64,000 nt of DNA from Eurosta solidaginis (GCF_040869045.1 NC_090322.1:276484662-276548661), one strand, 5' to 3'. Shown: positions 47,017-57,766, counted from the stretch's first letter. Notes: a model not told the origin generated them from the letters alone. Made by a program: numbers and translations.

Positions 47017-48423
47017 TTATGTCGAGAAGTTGGTTTCAATACAACGTTTAACAACATCATAAGAATATAGTCTCTGGAATCTAAAAAAGCTTAAATTAGT
47101 AATAGAAAGGAAAATTAATCCAAACCCAGCGACTGAAAAAACTCGACATACTGTTGTATGTTTAATGTGGGCTTCATACAGAGTGCATAGCTTATTCCTG
47201 ACATTTGACCATTTCGTAGTCGTAATTAAAAAACAGTTTTTAGGACTGAATAACGTATGTATTTTATAAAATATATGTATAATATACTTATACATACATA
47301 CATATATTGCAGCAGATGCTTGTTTGAAAAATGGCCATCCATCACAAATTTCTCTCATAGCTGAACAACGTCGGATTTCACTCTTTCGAAATTCATAAGT
47401 GGATATCCAAGAAGCCATTGCTTCATTTTTATCACCAGACATAAAATTCATTTTATTCTGCTTTGAAATCGTTTCTGGCACCACCTCAACTTTTTCAACA
47501 CTGTTGGTTTATTCTATTGGGGATTCTGAATGTTTGTTGCTTCTGAAAGGCTTCCGATTTAAATTATTAAATCGATTAAATAGAAGACCACGTGGAGTTG
47601 CTTTCCGACTCTCTTTCCTATGCCCTCCGAAGGAAAAATTTCGGCGATTTCTTGTGAAATATTTTCCATTTGCAATGGCCGCGATATGGTGCATTTCTTC
47701 CGTTTGAAATCAAAAAATAATTCTGTAATAACAGTTAGCAATTTTTTCCTGTCAACATGATCAAGTTTTTTTTCTCGGAGTATGAATTCAAAATGTTTAT
47801 TCCAGCTGCGGAAGATATATGAATGCTGCCAGAGGTCTGATCAAATAACGGGATATAAAGCATATACATTTATAAAAGAACGATAAATAAGTCGGTTACC
47901 GCTTCTCTTATAAACATAATAATTGAAATTCAATTATTATAAGCCGGTGTTAAGCTCATGAATTCTCAAACATAAGTATACCGCTAAGGATGTTGAAGTA
48001 ATACAGCTACTCTTACAATCTTGGGATTTACTCAAATTGCGCATGGAACTTGAGCTGCTTGAAGGTGTATCCATATCCGAAAACTGAGTAAAATTTGATA
48101 TGTATGTTGCATATATTTTGTATTAAAAATAAAAAATATATATGTTACCTTTCTTGTTCTCCAAGCAGCACTTTTTTCCCTGGGTTCGGCCCTGAGGCCA
48201 ATATTTCCGTTTCCAGGAAAAATCTGCTCCAAATCGTCCTTATTTAAATATTTTAGCCTATTGAAGGTGAACCCGCAAGCTACATGTGTAGTGCAAAATA
48301 TATTATTTATTTATTTATGAATGCATTTAATTAATATTATTTACTTGGCTGATCCGTATTTTCAACAGCGAAAACAATGTCGTCTTCTGAACTCAACAAC
48401 ATGGGAATCAAAGATTCTTCCAT
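47017..48423 (-). pseudogene. Four-exon gene of unknown function with one frameshift and one stop
   Basis: The predicted exons are 48423-48345, 48279-48149, 48083-48017 and 47836 onward. The introns are 65, 65 and 180 nt with donors GTAAAT, GTAACA and GTAAGA, and all three joins keep the frame. The start is MEESLIPMLLSSEDDIV in the context TTAAAAATGG. Exon 2 gives FTFNRLKYLNKDDLEQIFPG and then NIGLRAEPREKSAAWRT, a segment resembling a small SAM-like helical unit. Exon 3 is serine-rich. Exon 4 reads LWQHSYIFRSWNKHFEFILR, then DRKKLLTVITELFFDFKRKK and ISQEIAEIFPSE. A frameshift near 47610-47632 then leads to TPRGLLFNRFNNLNRK, and a TAA stop follows at 47511-47509. The same frame then continues with ASWISTYEFRKSEIRRC and CDGWPFFKQAS. 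From memory the last block recurs in uncharacterised insect proteins. The breaks may be real decay or base-call errors. Confidence 0.6.
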
Positions 48424-48445
48424 TTTTAACATTACTGAGTGTTTT

Positions 48446-50362
48446 TATACTCAGTTGAGCAGAGCTCACAGAGTATATTAAGTTTGATTGGATAACGGTT
48501 GGTTGTACAGGTATAAAAGAATCGAGATAGATATAGACTTCCTTATATCAAAATCATCAGGATCGAAAAAAAATTTGATTGAGCCATGTCGGTCCGTCCG
48601 TCCGTCCGTCTGTCCGTTAACACGATAACTTGAGTTAATTTTGAGGTATCTTGATGAAATTTCGTATGTAGGTTCCTAGTCACTCATCTCAGATCGCTAT
48701 TTAAAATGAACGATATCGGACTATAACCACGCCCACTTTTTCGATATCGAAAATTTCGAAAAACCGAAAAAGTGCGATAATTCATTACCAAAGACAGATA
48801 AAGCGATGAAACTTGGTAGGTGGATTGAACTTATGACGCAGAATAGAAAATTAGTAAAATTTTGGGCAACGGACGTGGCACCGCCCACTTTTAAAAGAAG
48901 GTAATTTAAAATTTTGCAAGCTGTAATTTGGCAGTCGTTGAAGATATCAAGATGAAATTTGGCAGGAACGTTATGCCTATTACTATATGTACGCTTAATA
49001 AAAATTAGCAAAATCGGAGAAGGACCACGCCCACTTTAAAAAAAAAATTTTAAAGTAAAATTTTAAAATTTAATATCTTTACAGTATATAAGTAAATTAT
49101 GTCAACATTTAACTCCAGTAATGATATGGTGCAACAAAATACAAAAATAAAAGAAAATTTCAAAATGGGCGTGGCTCCGCCCTTTTTCATTTAATTTGTC
49201 TAGGATACTTTTAATGCCATGTCGAACAAAAATTTACCAATCCTTTTGAAATTTGGTAGGGGCATAGATTTTATGACGTTAACTGTTTTCTGTGAAAATG
49301 GGCGAAATCGGTTGAAGCCATGCCCAGTTTTTATACACAGTCGTCCGTCTGTCCTTCCCCATGACCCTTAACACGATAACTTGAGCAAAAATCGACATAT
49401 CTTTACTGAACTTAGTTCACGTACTTATCTGAACTCACTTTATGTTGGTATAAAAAATGAACAAAATCCGACTATGACCACGCCTACTTTTTCGATGTCG
49501 AAAATTACGAAAAATGAAAAAAATGCCATAATTCTATACCAAATACGAAAAAAGGGATGAAACATGGTATTTGGATTGGTTTATTGACGCGAAATATAAC
49601 TTTAGAAAAAACTTTGTAAAATGGTTGTGACACCTACCATATTAAGTAGAAGAAAATGAAAAAGTTCTGCAGTGCGAAATAAAAAACCCTTGAAATCTTG
49701 GCAGGTATTACATATATAAATAAATTAGCGGTATCCAACAGATGATGTTCTGGGTCACCCTGGTCCACATTTTGGTCGATATCTGGAAAACGCCTTCACA
49801 TATACAACTACCACCACTCCCTTTTAAAACTATCATTAATACCTTTAATTTGATACCAATATCGTACAAACACATTCTAGAGTCACCCCTGGTCCACTTT
49901 TATGGCGATATCTCGAAAAAGCGACCATCTATAGAACGAAGGCCCACTCCGTTTTAAAAATACTCATTAACACCTTTCATTTGATACCCATATTGTATAA
50001 ACGCATTTTGGAGTCACCCCTTGTCCACCTTTATGGCGATATCTCGAAAAGGCGACCACCTATACAACTACCACCACTCCCTTTTAAAACCCTCATTAAG
50101 ACCTTTTATTTGATACCAATATCGTACAAACAAATTCTAGGGTCAACCCTGATCCACCTTTATGGCGATATCTCTAAATGGCGTCCACCTATAAAACTAT
50201 GGCCCACTCCCTCATAAAATACTCTGTAGTGCCTTTCATTTGATAGACATGTCATACAAACACATTCCAGGGTTTCCCTCGGTTCATTTTCCTACATGGT
50301 TATTTTCCCTTATGTTGTCACCATAGCTCTCAACTGAGAAGGTTAAGTTCGGGTGTTACTTG
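48446..50362 (+). mobile_element. HINE copy E with an inverted hairpin end, 1.92 kb
   Basis: The left end is TATACTCAGTTGAGCAG, and the core and CCGT run match copies A and D. The 129-130-bp array has about four to five units, with GTCCAC or GATCCAC words at about 49759, 49889, 50019, 50149 and 50278. At the right end, CTCAACTGAG is followed by AAGGTTAAGTTCGGGTGT and then TACTTG. The hairpin segment is therefore half lost and in reverse sense relative to the other copies. It lies 23 bp upstream of the start codon of the minus-strand gene at 48423. Confidence 0.75.
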
Positions 50363-51485
50363 TTGCTTATTATTTTACTATTATTTAATTACCTCTAGAA
50401 AATGTCTCACCCAAACGCGGCGTACAACGAAGGCATGTCGACACGAACTGACGCAATCATGCGTTCGTATTATTGCATCATACCAAACGACGAAGAAAGT
50501 ACATTACACGTAGTTATATTTACATTTTTATTGTTAGGCCAACAAAATATCAAATCATTTCCACAATTTAATGTTAATGTCGACTGATGAAATTATAATG
50601 TAATTTTTACATTAAAATTTGACATTGCAACGTAGTACATTGCAATATCACTATGATAATTTTATTTTAAAAGTGACTGCAATAACGTGGATTTAACCAT
50701 TTTAAATGTGAAATTAGCACTATTTCGTTAACATTGCAAATAACATTGTAATATGATAGTTTTACTTGGCAACATTATTTTCGGTGTGACATTTTTGAAC
50801 CAACCATTTAATACTGCTCAGCGGAGATTCTGTGGAAAAAAATATTTCAACTCAATACCTCGCTTTTTCTCCTTGCGTTAACCCAAATAGACCCAAATTA
50901 TTTTTCCTGATTTTTCCAAGTCAATGGCGTAAAGGGGCTTTCATTAACGTATAAATGACATTTTTTACCCCCGCATAAGTGTCGCACCACCTCAATTTTG
51001 TTGAAAGTTTTGGGCTAACATCACAACTATTTTGTAAACAATTCTTTTAAAACTGAAAATAGTGTTTATTTACGTGCTATTTTTATTAACAGTTTTTTTA
51101 ATATTCCAATATATGTATGTATGTGCGCTATATATTCTCTCATATAGAAGTTGGGAAGTATAGTTGTAGCGAAAGCCCCGCAAAGAGTCAGAAACTTCTT
51201 GAAACCTTGAAAAAGCTATCCAATATTTAGTACATACATAGCTACTATAAATGCAGAGGTTGGGGTGTGGGAGGAAGAGGACGAGCGAAATGGCTTTAGT
51301 TGAGCTGGCCGATGCTTGAGGACCTCACATGTACAGAATGCATCCTTAATGTTACGAGAAGTCTTTGAAAGAGAGGGGAGGGGAATGTATGAATAGTGGG
51401 CTGAGCCATCATATAGGCAGCTCAAAATTATCTTCCTGTTAGACTTCCGAATGGGTAAGCCAATATGGTATAATTGATACACTTT
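50363..51485. other. Non-coding DNA, nothing recognised
   Basis: A 61-codon frame starts at 50402 (MSHPNAAYNEGMSTRTDAIM) in a fair start context (AGAAAATG) but ends without a recognisable domain or donor. Around 50590-50770 the word ACATTGCAA and its inverse recur. A (TATG)n run lies near 51112-51123. Confidence 0.3.
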
Positions 51486-51960
51486 ACGTTCCCTCTTATG
51501 GATGGATAGAAAGCCGGAAGCCAGATCATTTTCTATTGAATTAATATCTCTCTTCTAAGCGATTTTGGCCGTTTCTTAACAAGTCACGCCAGTTTTCTCG
51601 GTTTCGCCATTATGACGCCAAATGGGGACACCAAGCAAAGTCAAGTGATCTTCTACCTGCCTCTATCAACTGAATGGAGGTCTCAACCTTATTCTGCTTC
51701 CAAATAACGGCATCCACTGAAATACTTTCTGGCAGAGGCGTCTTCATAATTCGCATAAGATGACCCAGCCAGCGAAGCTGCGCTTTCGTCATATCTGCCT
51801 TAAACTCATACAGCTCATCACCATACCTCCCTCGATACTTGCCGTCGGCATCACGGACAGGATCATTAATCTTCAGGAGAACTTTTCTCTTGAAAACGAG
51901 CAACTGGCAGAGCGTAGTTTTCTTTTCGTCGAGAGCGGACTTTACTTTTAAATTGTCTAC
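51486..51960 (-). pseudogene. AAGT-tailed LINE family, copy 2 (3' fragment)
   Basis: On the minus strand it gives FKRKVLLKINDPVRDADGKY, then DELYEFKADMTKAQLRWLGH and LMRI. A diverged C-terminus follows, ending NWRDLLRNGQNRLEERY and a stop near 51555. The order matches the 2.0-kb copy. A deletion joins the KSKV region directly to the FKRKVL block, and the frame breaks near the end. Confidence 0.75.
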
Positions 51961-53435
51961 TCAGTGCAAAGCCGCACTTGTTGGCTAGAGTTGTTCTTCG
52001 TTTTTAAGCTGAAATTGTTTTTATTGTTCTATTTTCGCATGTCTTTAAAATCAATTCATAAATGTTTTAAAACCAAAAAATTTGCGATCGGCTGTGCTGC
52101 TCTGCAACGAAAAAAGTAATTTTGTTCTTTATTTTCAAAAGCAGGAGCTAAACTTTTACTTTAGCTCGCAACAAAATTCGGCAGGTACACTTCCCGAAAC
52201 GATAGCAACGGTAAATAAAATATGTAAATAAAATTACAAAATATTCCCAGTAAATATTAATGGCAACGAAAGTAGCTTTTATTGTAAAGCCTGCGTTTGC
52301 TCGGATAGCAAAAAAAGAGCTTTTAAAAACAAAATAAGTCTTTAAAAAAAAAATTAAAACGGGCTGGCGAATTTGCTTATATAATACACACACACATATA
52401 TCTATGTATATAAGACAGTCGTTTGTTATATTTATTTAATTTTGCCTTTTTCTTCTTTGTAAATTGTCCCAATGGGAATTTCGTCGAGGATTTGCCTCGA
52501 ACGTAATTTGGGCTGGGCATAGATGATAAACGCAGGCAGCAGCCATGTTTTTGCGCCGACAAGCCAATGGCGTCCCATTTCGAGTTCATTTTGGTCGATT
52601 CGATTTGTTCTAATCGTTGACGCAAATTTTGTTGTTGTTGTACAATGTTTTAAATTTAATTTTAAATTCTAAAGGCATGTAGATGTTTCTTGGCAACGTT
52701 TTGCGTGCGTAATTTTGTTTGTGTTTGCTTGTGTGTGTGTGTGTGTGTGTATAGCACTTGCGTTATTTGTTAGAAATTGTCTTGTTTTCTAATTTTGTTA
52801 ATTTATTACAAGTAATTTGTCAATGTAGCGTCCATTAGACTCCGCCACGCACTTGATACAAATTGATTATTAAATTTATGTTGTTGTTGCAATTTTGATA
52901 CAAACTTTCGTAAGCAATATTCTGGTTTAGTTGTTGTAACACTTTTCTTATATTAAGGCGATTTGGGGCTTTTTGTCTGCTCCGGTTGTTCTATTAATTG
53001 GTGATTATGAGCGGAAATTCCAATACAGCATGCACCACCCACCCCTCCGTTTCTCACAAGGCTCATTTATTTTGCTCACATTCTCGATATCTTAGAGGCA
53101 TAAAAATGCAGTACAAAATTGGATTCTTTCGATTTATTTATTACGCCCATTGTGCGCGCCAGTGGGTGCCTTCGGGTATATCTCTGATGTGGGTGGATTT
53201 TTGTTATAATGAAATTCCAAATTCTTTTATTTCCCTGCATTGTGCAAGTGCTTAAATTTGGCGGCGCTGAAATTGATAATAAACGATCTTGTTTATGGTA
53301 TATTTGTCAGTCATGTCGGGCGCATATTGCAACACGAGCCATTATTTATCAAGAAAGATTTAATGAAAAGCGACATTGATTGCTGCTAATGTTTTTACAT
53401 TGTAAATGTGTGTGTACATTACTGAGTCAATTCCA
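51961..53435. other. Mostly non-coding DNA with a (GT)n tract and one odd small ORF
   Basis: A (GT)10 tract occupies 52731-52750. The minus-strand ORF at 52625-52377 is described separately. The rest holds AT-rich sequence with no recognisable exon or element. Confidence 0.4.
52377..52574 (-). CDS. Possible small ORF or exon, unrecognised
   Basis: On the minus strand an ATG at 52574 in the good fly context ACCAAAATG opens MNSKWDAIGLSAQKHGCCLR, then SMPSPNYVRGKSSTKFPLGQ and a lysine-rich segment. The last ~15 codons run into TATATGTGTG simple sequence, so any real coding part probably ends earlier. Upstream the same frame stays open through (CAA)4 to a TAA. No domain or clear donor is visible. 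The codon mix looks more gene-like than the surroundings, but conserved non-coding sequence or chance remains likely. Confidence 0.2.
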   Translation of the reverse strand, partial: DAIGLSAQKHGCCLRLSSMPSPNYVRGKSSTKFPLGQFTKKKKAKLNKYNKRLSYIHRYMCVCII

Positions 53436-54055
53436 AAATGAAGTGCTGTCATCGAGAAAAGAGTCAGCGCAGTTCGAAATAGTAAAATACTTCGTTTATT
53501 TGCTGTTTATTAATACAAAGAACGACATCAGCTCTTAAATCCAGCGAAGAATCACTCTTGCCAATAAGTTCTATTTTGGACTAGGGAGGCAATGGATACG
53601 CAAATTCCATTCCTGGCAAATGAAAATTATGATCTACAAGTCTGCTATATGGTGCAAAAGCATGGACCATAACATCATCAGATGAAGCGGCTCTGCGAAT
53701 GTTCGAGAGAAAAGTTCTTCGAAAGGTTTACGGACTCTACGCGTTGGCGACGGCGAGTACCGAAGACAATTTAATGATGAGATATACGAGATTTACAAAG
53801 ACATCAACATTGTGCAGCGATCTTAAATGCAGCGGCTACGCTGGCTAGGCCATGTATTGCGAATGAAAAATGACGATCCGGCTAAGAAAGTCCTATTATC
53901 GAAACCCGCCTATGGAAAAAGAAGAAGCGCCGGCATGCAATCCGATGTGAGGACAAGGTGGAAAACGATTTAAACTCCCTTTATGCGACCAATTGGCGCC
54001 ATTTAGCTCAAAGAAAAGACTCGTGCGCCATGTTGGGCGGCCATAGATGTTTGAA
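53436..54055 (+). pseudogene. AAGT-tailed LINE family, copy 3, heavily decayed
   Basis: The nucleotide sequence follows the 2.0-kb copy: GTGCTGTCATCGAG, AGTCAGCGCA, ACTTCGTTTATTTG, GCATGGACCATAAC, TTCGAGAGAAAAGTTCTTCG, GCTGGCTAGGCCATG and CAATTGGCGCC occur in the same order. Many indels and stops break every frame. It ends just before an unrelated LINE tail at 54.09 kb. Confidence 0.75.
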
Positions 54056-54092
54056 CGTACGTAATCCGAAATATAAGAAGGATATTTGAGCA

Positions 54093-54340
54093 AACTATAT
54101 TAAGACTGGACACTTCCTTCTAGCGTCACATGCTTATAAGGTAGGTCTCGTAAGTAACAGCAAGTACAGGAAGTGTGAGCTGCAAGCAGAAACGGATGAG
54201 CACGTACTGTGTTCGTGTCCTGCGCTCGCCAGGTCAAGGCTCCAACTATTAGTGGCGACAGAGTTGCCAGATCTCGAAGCAGCAACTTTACTGGGTCCTA
54301 GAAAACTGCTAGTATTTGCCGTTTTTTTATTTGTTTCCAT
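54093..54340 (+). pseudogene. RNase H-type non-LTR retrotransposon C-terminal fragment
   Basis: An open frame from 54099 reads IKTGHFLLASHAYKVGLVSN, then a CCHC-like cluster (KYRKCELQAETDEHVLCSCP), then ALARSRLQLLVATELPDLEA. The TGH...C...E..EH.LC.CPAL.R pattern is the zinc-knuckle-like tail after the RNase H domain of I/R1/LOA-type elements. The upstream RT and RNase H domains are absent, and the frame fades into AT-rich sequence after LLGPRKLL. Confidence 0.65.
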
Positions 54341-55660
54341 GCATATACAGCCGAAATTGTTTTTTATTGTAATTTGCTTACATGACATTTGATTTGCAAT
54401 GTTAATAGTCATGATTTTGTTTTTGAGAAGCTCTGTTACTGTTTTCTTGTCCCTTTGAGCAGACATTTCACAAAGTCATTTTTTTGTTATAAAGTTTGGT
54501 AAATCGAGGAGCCTTTTAGTTGTGTTTGCAAGAAATAAAAATTGGAGAGACAATTCCAACAAAAGCTTCAATTCAGAGGCAACATTTCATATATTTTTCC
54601 TCCACCTAAACTGAGATAAGCAGTAAAGCTTTATGGAAACAACCAAAATGGCAACTTAACCCAGGATGAACTCCAATGAAAAACCCATTCCTAAAAGCGA
54701 AATTTTTGGATATCTATCAACGTACCTTAAGCAGTGTTGGGGGTAGTGCATTTATGCAGCAGCTTCACTAATAGTTAAGTGGTAATGCCAGAAATATCGG
54801 CCTCACTCGGCTTTACTGGAAATGGAGCTAAGAATGTGTAAACCGAAATTTAAAATCTGGTAGTGAAGATATTATCAGCTTTAGCTTAGTGCCCAAATGT
54901 GTTCCTTCACTCAATCGGGAGAGGCATAAGCTGGAAAAAATAGTGTGTACTCAAATTTTTCCAAGTGCACTACCCTCATCAAATAATGGAAACTAAGCTT
55001 AAAAAAATTGTTTGTTCGGACAACGTTTGAGAAGCGTATACGATAATTTTTCGGAACATTTTTGCCTTTGGCTCGAACTATATTCGGGCTTCTCCAATAC
55101 AAAATCTGCTATTTACAAATATACAATCCGAACTTTAACCGCTACAGATCGGGGCTAGTACCTTAATAAAGCAACGGAACTGTCATATATATATATTTAT
55201 TTATATATTCATAGCAAAGGCTCATCCATAACGATTAAACTCCCCACAACTTTCGGGGAGTCTCCTTAATACTACGAGAAAATGAAGACGAAGAAGAAAA
55301 AAAAATATGTTTCGTTTCATGTCAGCATTGAGTTAGGAAACTGACATATTATGGCGTCTTATCATTGTATATAATATATATAAAATAGTATGGAAATTTA
55401 CTTTATTAGCTGGATAAACACAATAGCACCATGATATACAAACTATTTATGTAAGCCACCAATGTTTATCATATTCAGTCCTCTTTTAATTACATTTTGG
55501 TTCATTCTCGTTTGAGAATGCTATCAGCGGTTGTTTGAGATGTATTTGAGAACGAAAGTTTGAAAAGTTAGTCATCAAATGCATCTCAAATTGAGTTTAA
55601 ATAAAAATATTGATTAAAAAATACTACAATTTATTTTCTTTTTTGGCCGTTAGTATATAC
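54341..55660. other. Non-coding DNA, nothing recognised
   Basis: A perfect 7-bp stem hairpin (ACTCCCC ... GGGGAGT) lies at about 55240-55262. No exons or element ends were recognised. Confidence 0.4.
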
Positions 55661-55749
55661 CGTTGTTGCTATTTTTGAGCTCAAGGCTGGATTAAATAAA
55701 ACGCTTTTATTTGGTTTTAATTTAATTTAATGGAAGAAGGTTTGAGACT

Positions 55750-56726
55750 GAATCGGTGAACAAACCACGATTACTAACAAAGTATGTGGACGACTTATTC
55801 GCTATAATATGAACGGAAGATACGAACATAATGTTGAATACACTCAATGGATATCACAGATCCACCAAATTCACATTGGAAATAGAAAAAGACGGAAAAA
55901 TACCATTCTTGGATACATTGGTCGTCAGAAGGAATAATTTCTTAACCATAGATTGGTACCAAAAACCAACAGCCTCGGGGAGGCTCATACATTTCTACTC
56001 TCAACATGAAAAAAGACTTATTTTGAACACTGCTAATAATTTTGTCAGACGAGTTTTGTCCATCAGCGACAATATTTACCATGAGAAAAATATTATAGTT
56101 ATTAAAAAGATCTTGGAAAACAATAACTTTCCCACAGAGCTAACCAAGAAAATAATTCGCGACTATTATTCCCAACCCAGTGATAGCGTTAATAAAGAAG
56201 CTAAAAACATCAAGATATACAAGTCTGCAACATATGTCCCGAGATTATCAGAAAGAATAAGATATTCGAACATGTATGACAAAGAAAACGTGCGGTTAGC
56301 TTTCACCTATGACAACACACTACGGAAAATTGTCAGTAATCTAAAAGATAAAATCTGAACACAAGAAAAATCGGATATTGTATACAAGATTCTGACGGGT
56401 CCCACATATGCGAAAAAGTATATGTGGGTACTACAAAAACAAAACTCAAGACAAGAATATGCGCACAAAAATCTAACATAAAATTAAGGAACAATTTTGC
56501 GGACAACAAAACAGCTTTAACTTCGCACTGCCAAGATACAGGACATTACCCGGACTTTGACAATGTCGCTATTTTAGAAAAGGAGAGAAATTATAATAAA
56601 CGTTTCATGTTAGAAATGCTACACATAGTGGACACCCCTAATGAGAAGAAGATGAATTTTAAAACGGACATCGCGAATTGTTCACATGCCTACCGCAACC
56701 TAATCAGGAACAACAAACATTCGTGA
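55750..56726 (+). pseudogene. Penelope-type RT C-terminus plus GIY-YIG endonuclease remnant
   Basis: The frame opens with RLLTKYVDDLFAII, where YVDD (55783-55794) is the RT catalytic box. A TGA follows, then TLNGYHRSTKFTLEIEKDGK, IPFLDTLVVRRNN and WYQKPTASGRLIHFYS, the conserved block after the catalytic box in Penelope-like RTs. This piece stops at 56358. The next frame gives KVYVGTTKTKLKTRICAQKS and TALTSHCQDTGHYPDFDN, which is the YVG...R...H part of a GIY-YIG endonuclease. The Gly-Ile-Tyr half is damaged by a frameshift at about 56370-56420. Fingers and palm N-terminal to YVDD are missing. Confidence 0.85.
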
Positions 56727-57043
56727 CTAATTTTTTACCCACCCACACAAATATAAAGGCTTCGTCTTCGTTTTGAATGTAATTGTAATGCTGAGATGAC
56801 CACGCATTTATGTATTCTCCGTCTATTAGTTTGTTGTTTTGAAAGTTTTTTGTTTACAATTACGGTTCTTTCATTTGTTTATACTCTCTGTTTAGATTAT
56901 CAATCGCTGTTTCATTTTATAATTGTTTTGTTAAATGCTAGTCTTGCAAGTGCAGCTTAAGATGTAAGTTGTGCTGATATGATATATGTTAATTAATGTT
57001 TTTAGGTGCATATGTTTGTTATAAATACGTATTGTTCTTTGCA

Positions 57044-57083
57044 GTCCTGATGATGACTTCAGACTGAGGTCGAAATATTGACA
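57044..57083 (+). ncRNA. Hammerhead-ribozyme-like core in the Penelope terminus
   Basis: CTGATGA (57047-57053) is followed by a five-pair hairpin, GACTT (57055-57059) with AGGTC (57067-57071), and then GAAA (57072-57075). This is the order of a hammerhead core, and Penelope-like elements are known to carry such motifs in their terminal repeats. One extra T sits between the core and the stem. I could not build a convincing stem III with a cleavage site, so activity is doubtful. Confidence 0.3.
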
Positions 57084-57152
57084 TTAAATTAAATTAAAAC
57101 TGAATAAAAGCGTTTTATTCAATCCGGCCTTGAGCTCAACAATAACAACAAC

Positions 57153-57766
57153 GAAAAATACTACTTAAATAAATTAAGGTCGCTTAAACAAATTGTCACA
57201 TACTTTTTACTATACATCATCTTCATTATTTTGGATACAACCAACTTTACAAACGCATTCGATTAAGGAAGAAAGACGTCAAAACTTTCTTCACCACAAC
57301 GCAGACTGCAAGTAAGTGTCAAAATATTAAATGTATTTTGAGTTCAAAAGCATTTAAAGTCAAAGCAACGCAAATATATTTTAAATCGTCCTCTACCACA
57401 CCCCCATAAACTTCAAACTATGATAATCGGCAATGACAATAACCCCAAGGTCTCCGGCAATGTTTGTCTTTTAAATGCCATGTCCTGTGGCTCCATCAAC
57501 TGAAATACCATCAGTGGACAAACTTCGGCCGCAACCGGTGGCAAAAACGATCATATAAAAGCAAGAACAACAACTATACTAATAATTTTGACAGAAGGAT
57601 TGAAAACAAGGGTGTCGAAATGCAAACAAATAAGAAAACACTAAAAAAATTTAGAAGGAAAACCTTAAATAAAACGAAAACGAACATAAAACTGCAATGC
57701 AATTTCCGCACAGACGCACACATTTTCCGGCCAGCACAAAAAAGGAATGACTAAAATAAAAATTAA
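57153..57766. other. Non-coding, A-rich upstream region
   Basis: Plus-strand A-rich DNA with AACAACAACTA and AAAACGAAAACG words leads up to the candidate promoter at 57767. The 96-codon frame starting at 57464 is lysine- and asparagine-rich and shows no domain. Confidence 0.35.

Larger units (their letters stand above)
55661..57152 (+). mobile_element. Penelope-like element with ~72-bp terminal inverted repeats
   Basis: The left terminus (55661-55732) contains GAGCTCAAGGCTGGATTAAA and TAAAACGCTTTTATTTGG. The right terminus (57078-57152) is its inverse, with CGTTTTATTCAATCCGG and CCTTGAGCTCAAC. Between them is a 5'-truncated Penelope-type gene. Inverted arrangement of terminal sequence is a known habit of Penelope-like elements. 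The copy is about 1.49 kb and cannot be autonomous. Confidence 0.85.
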
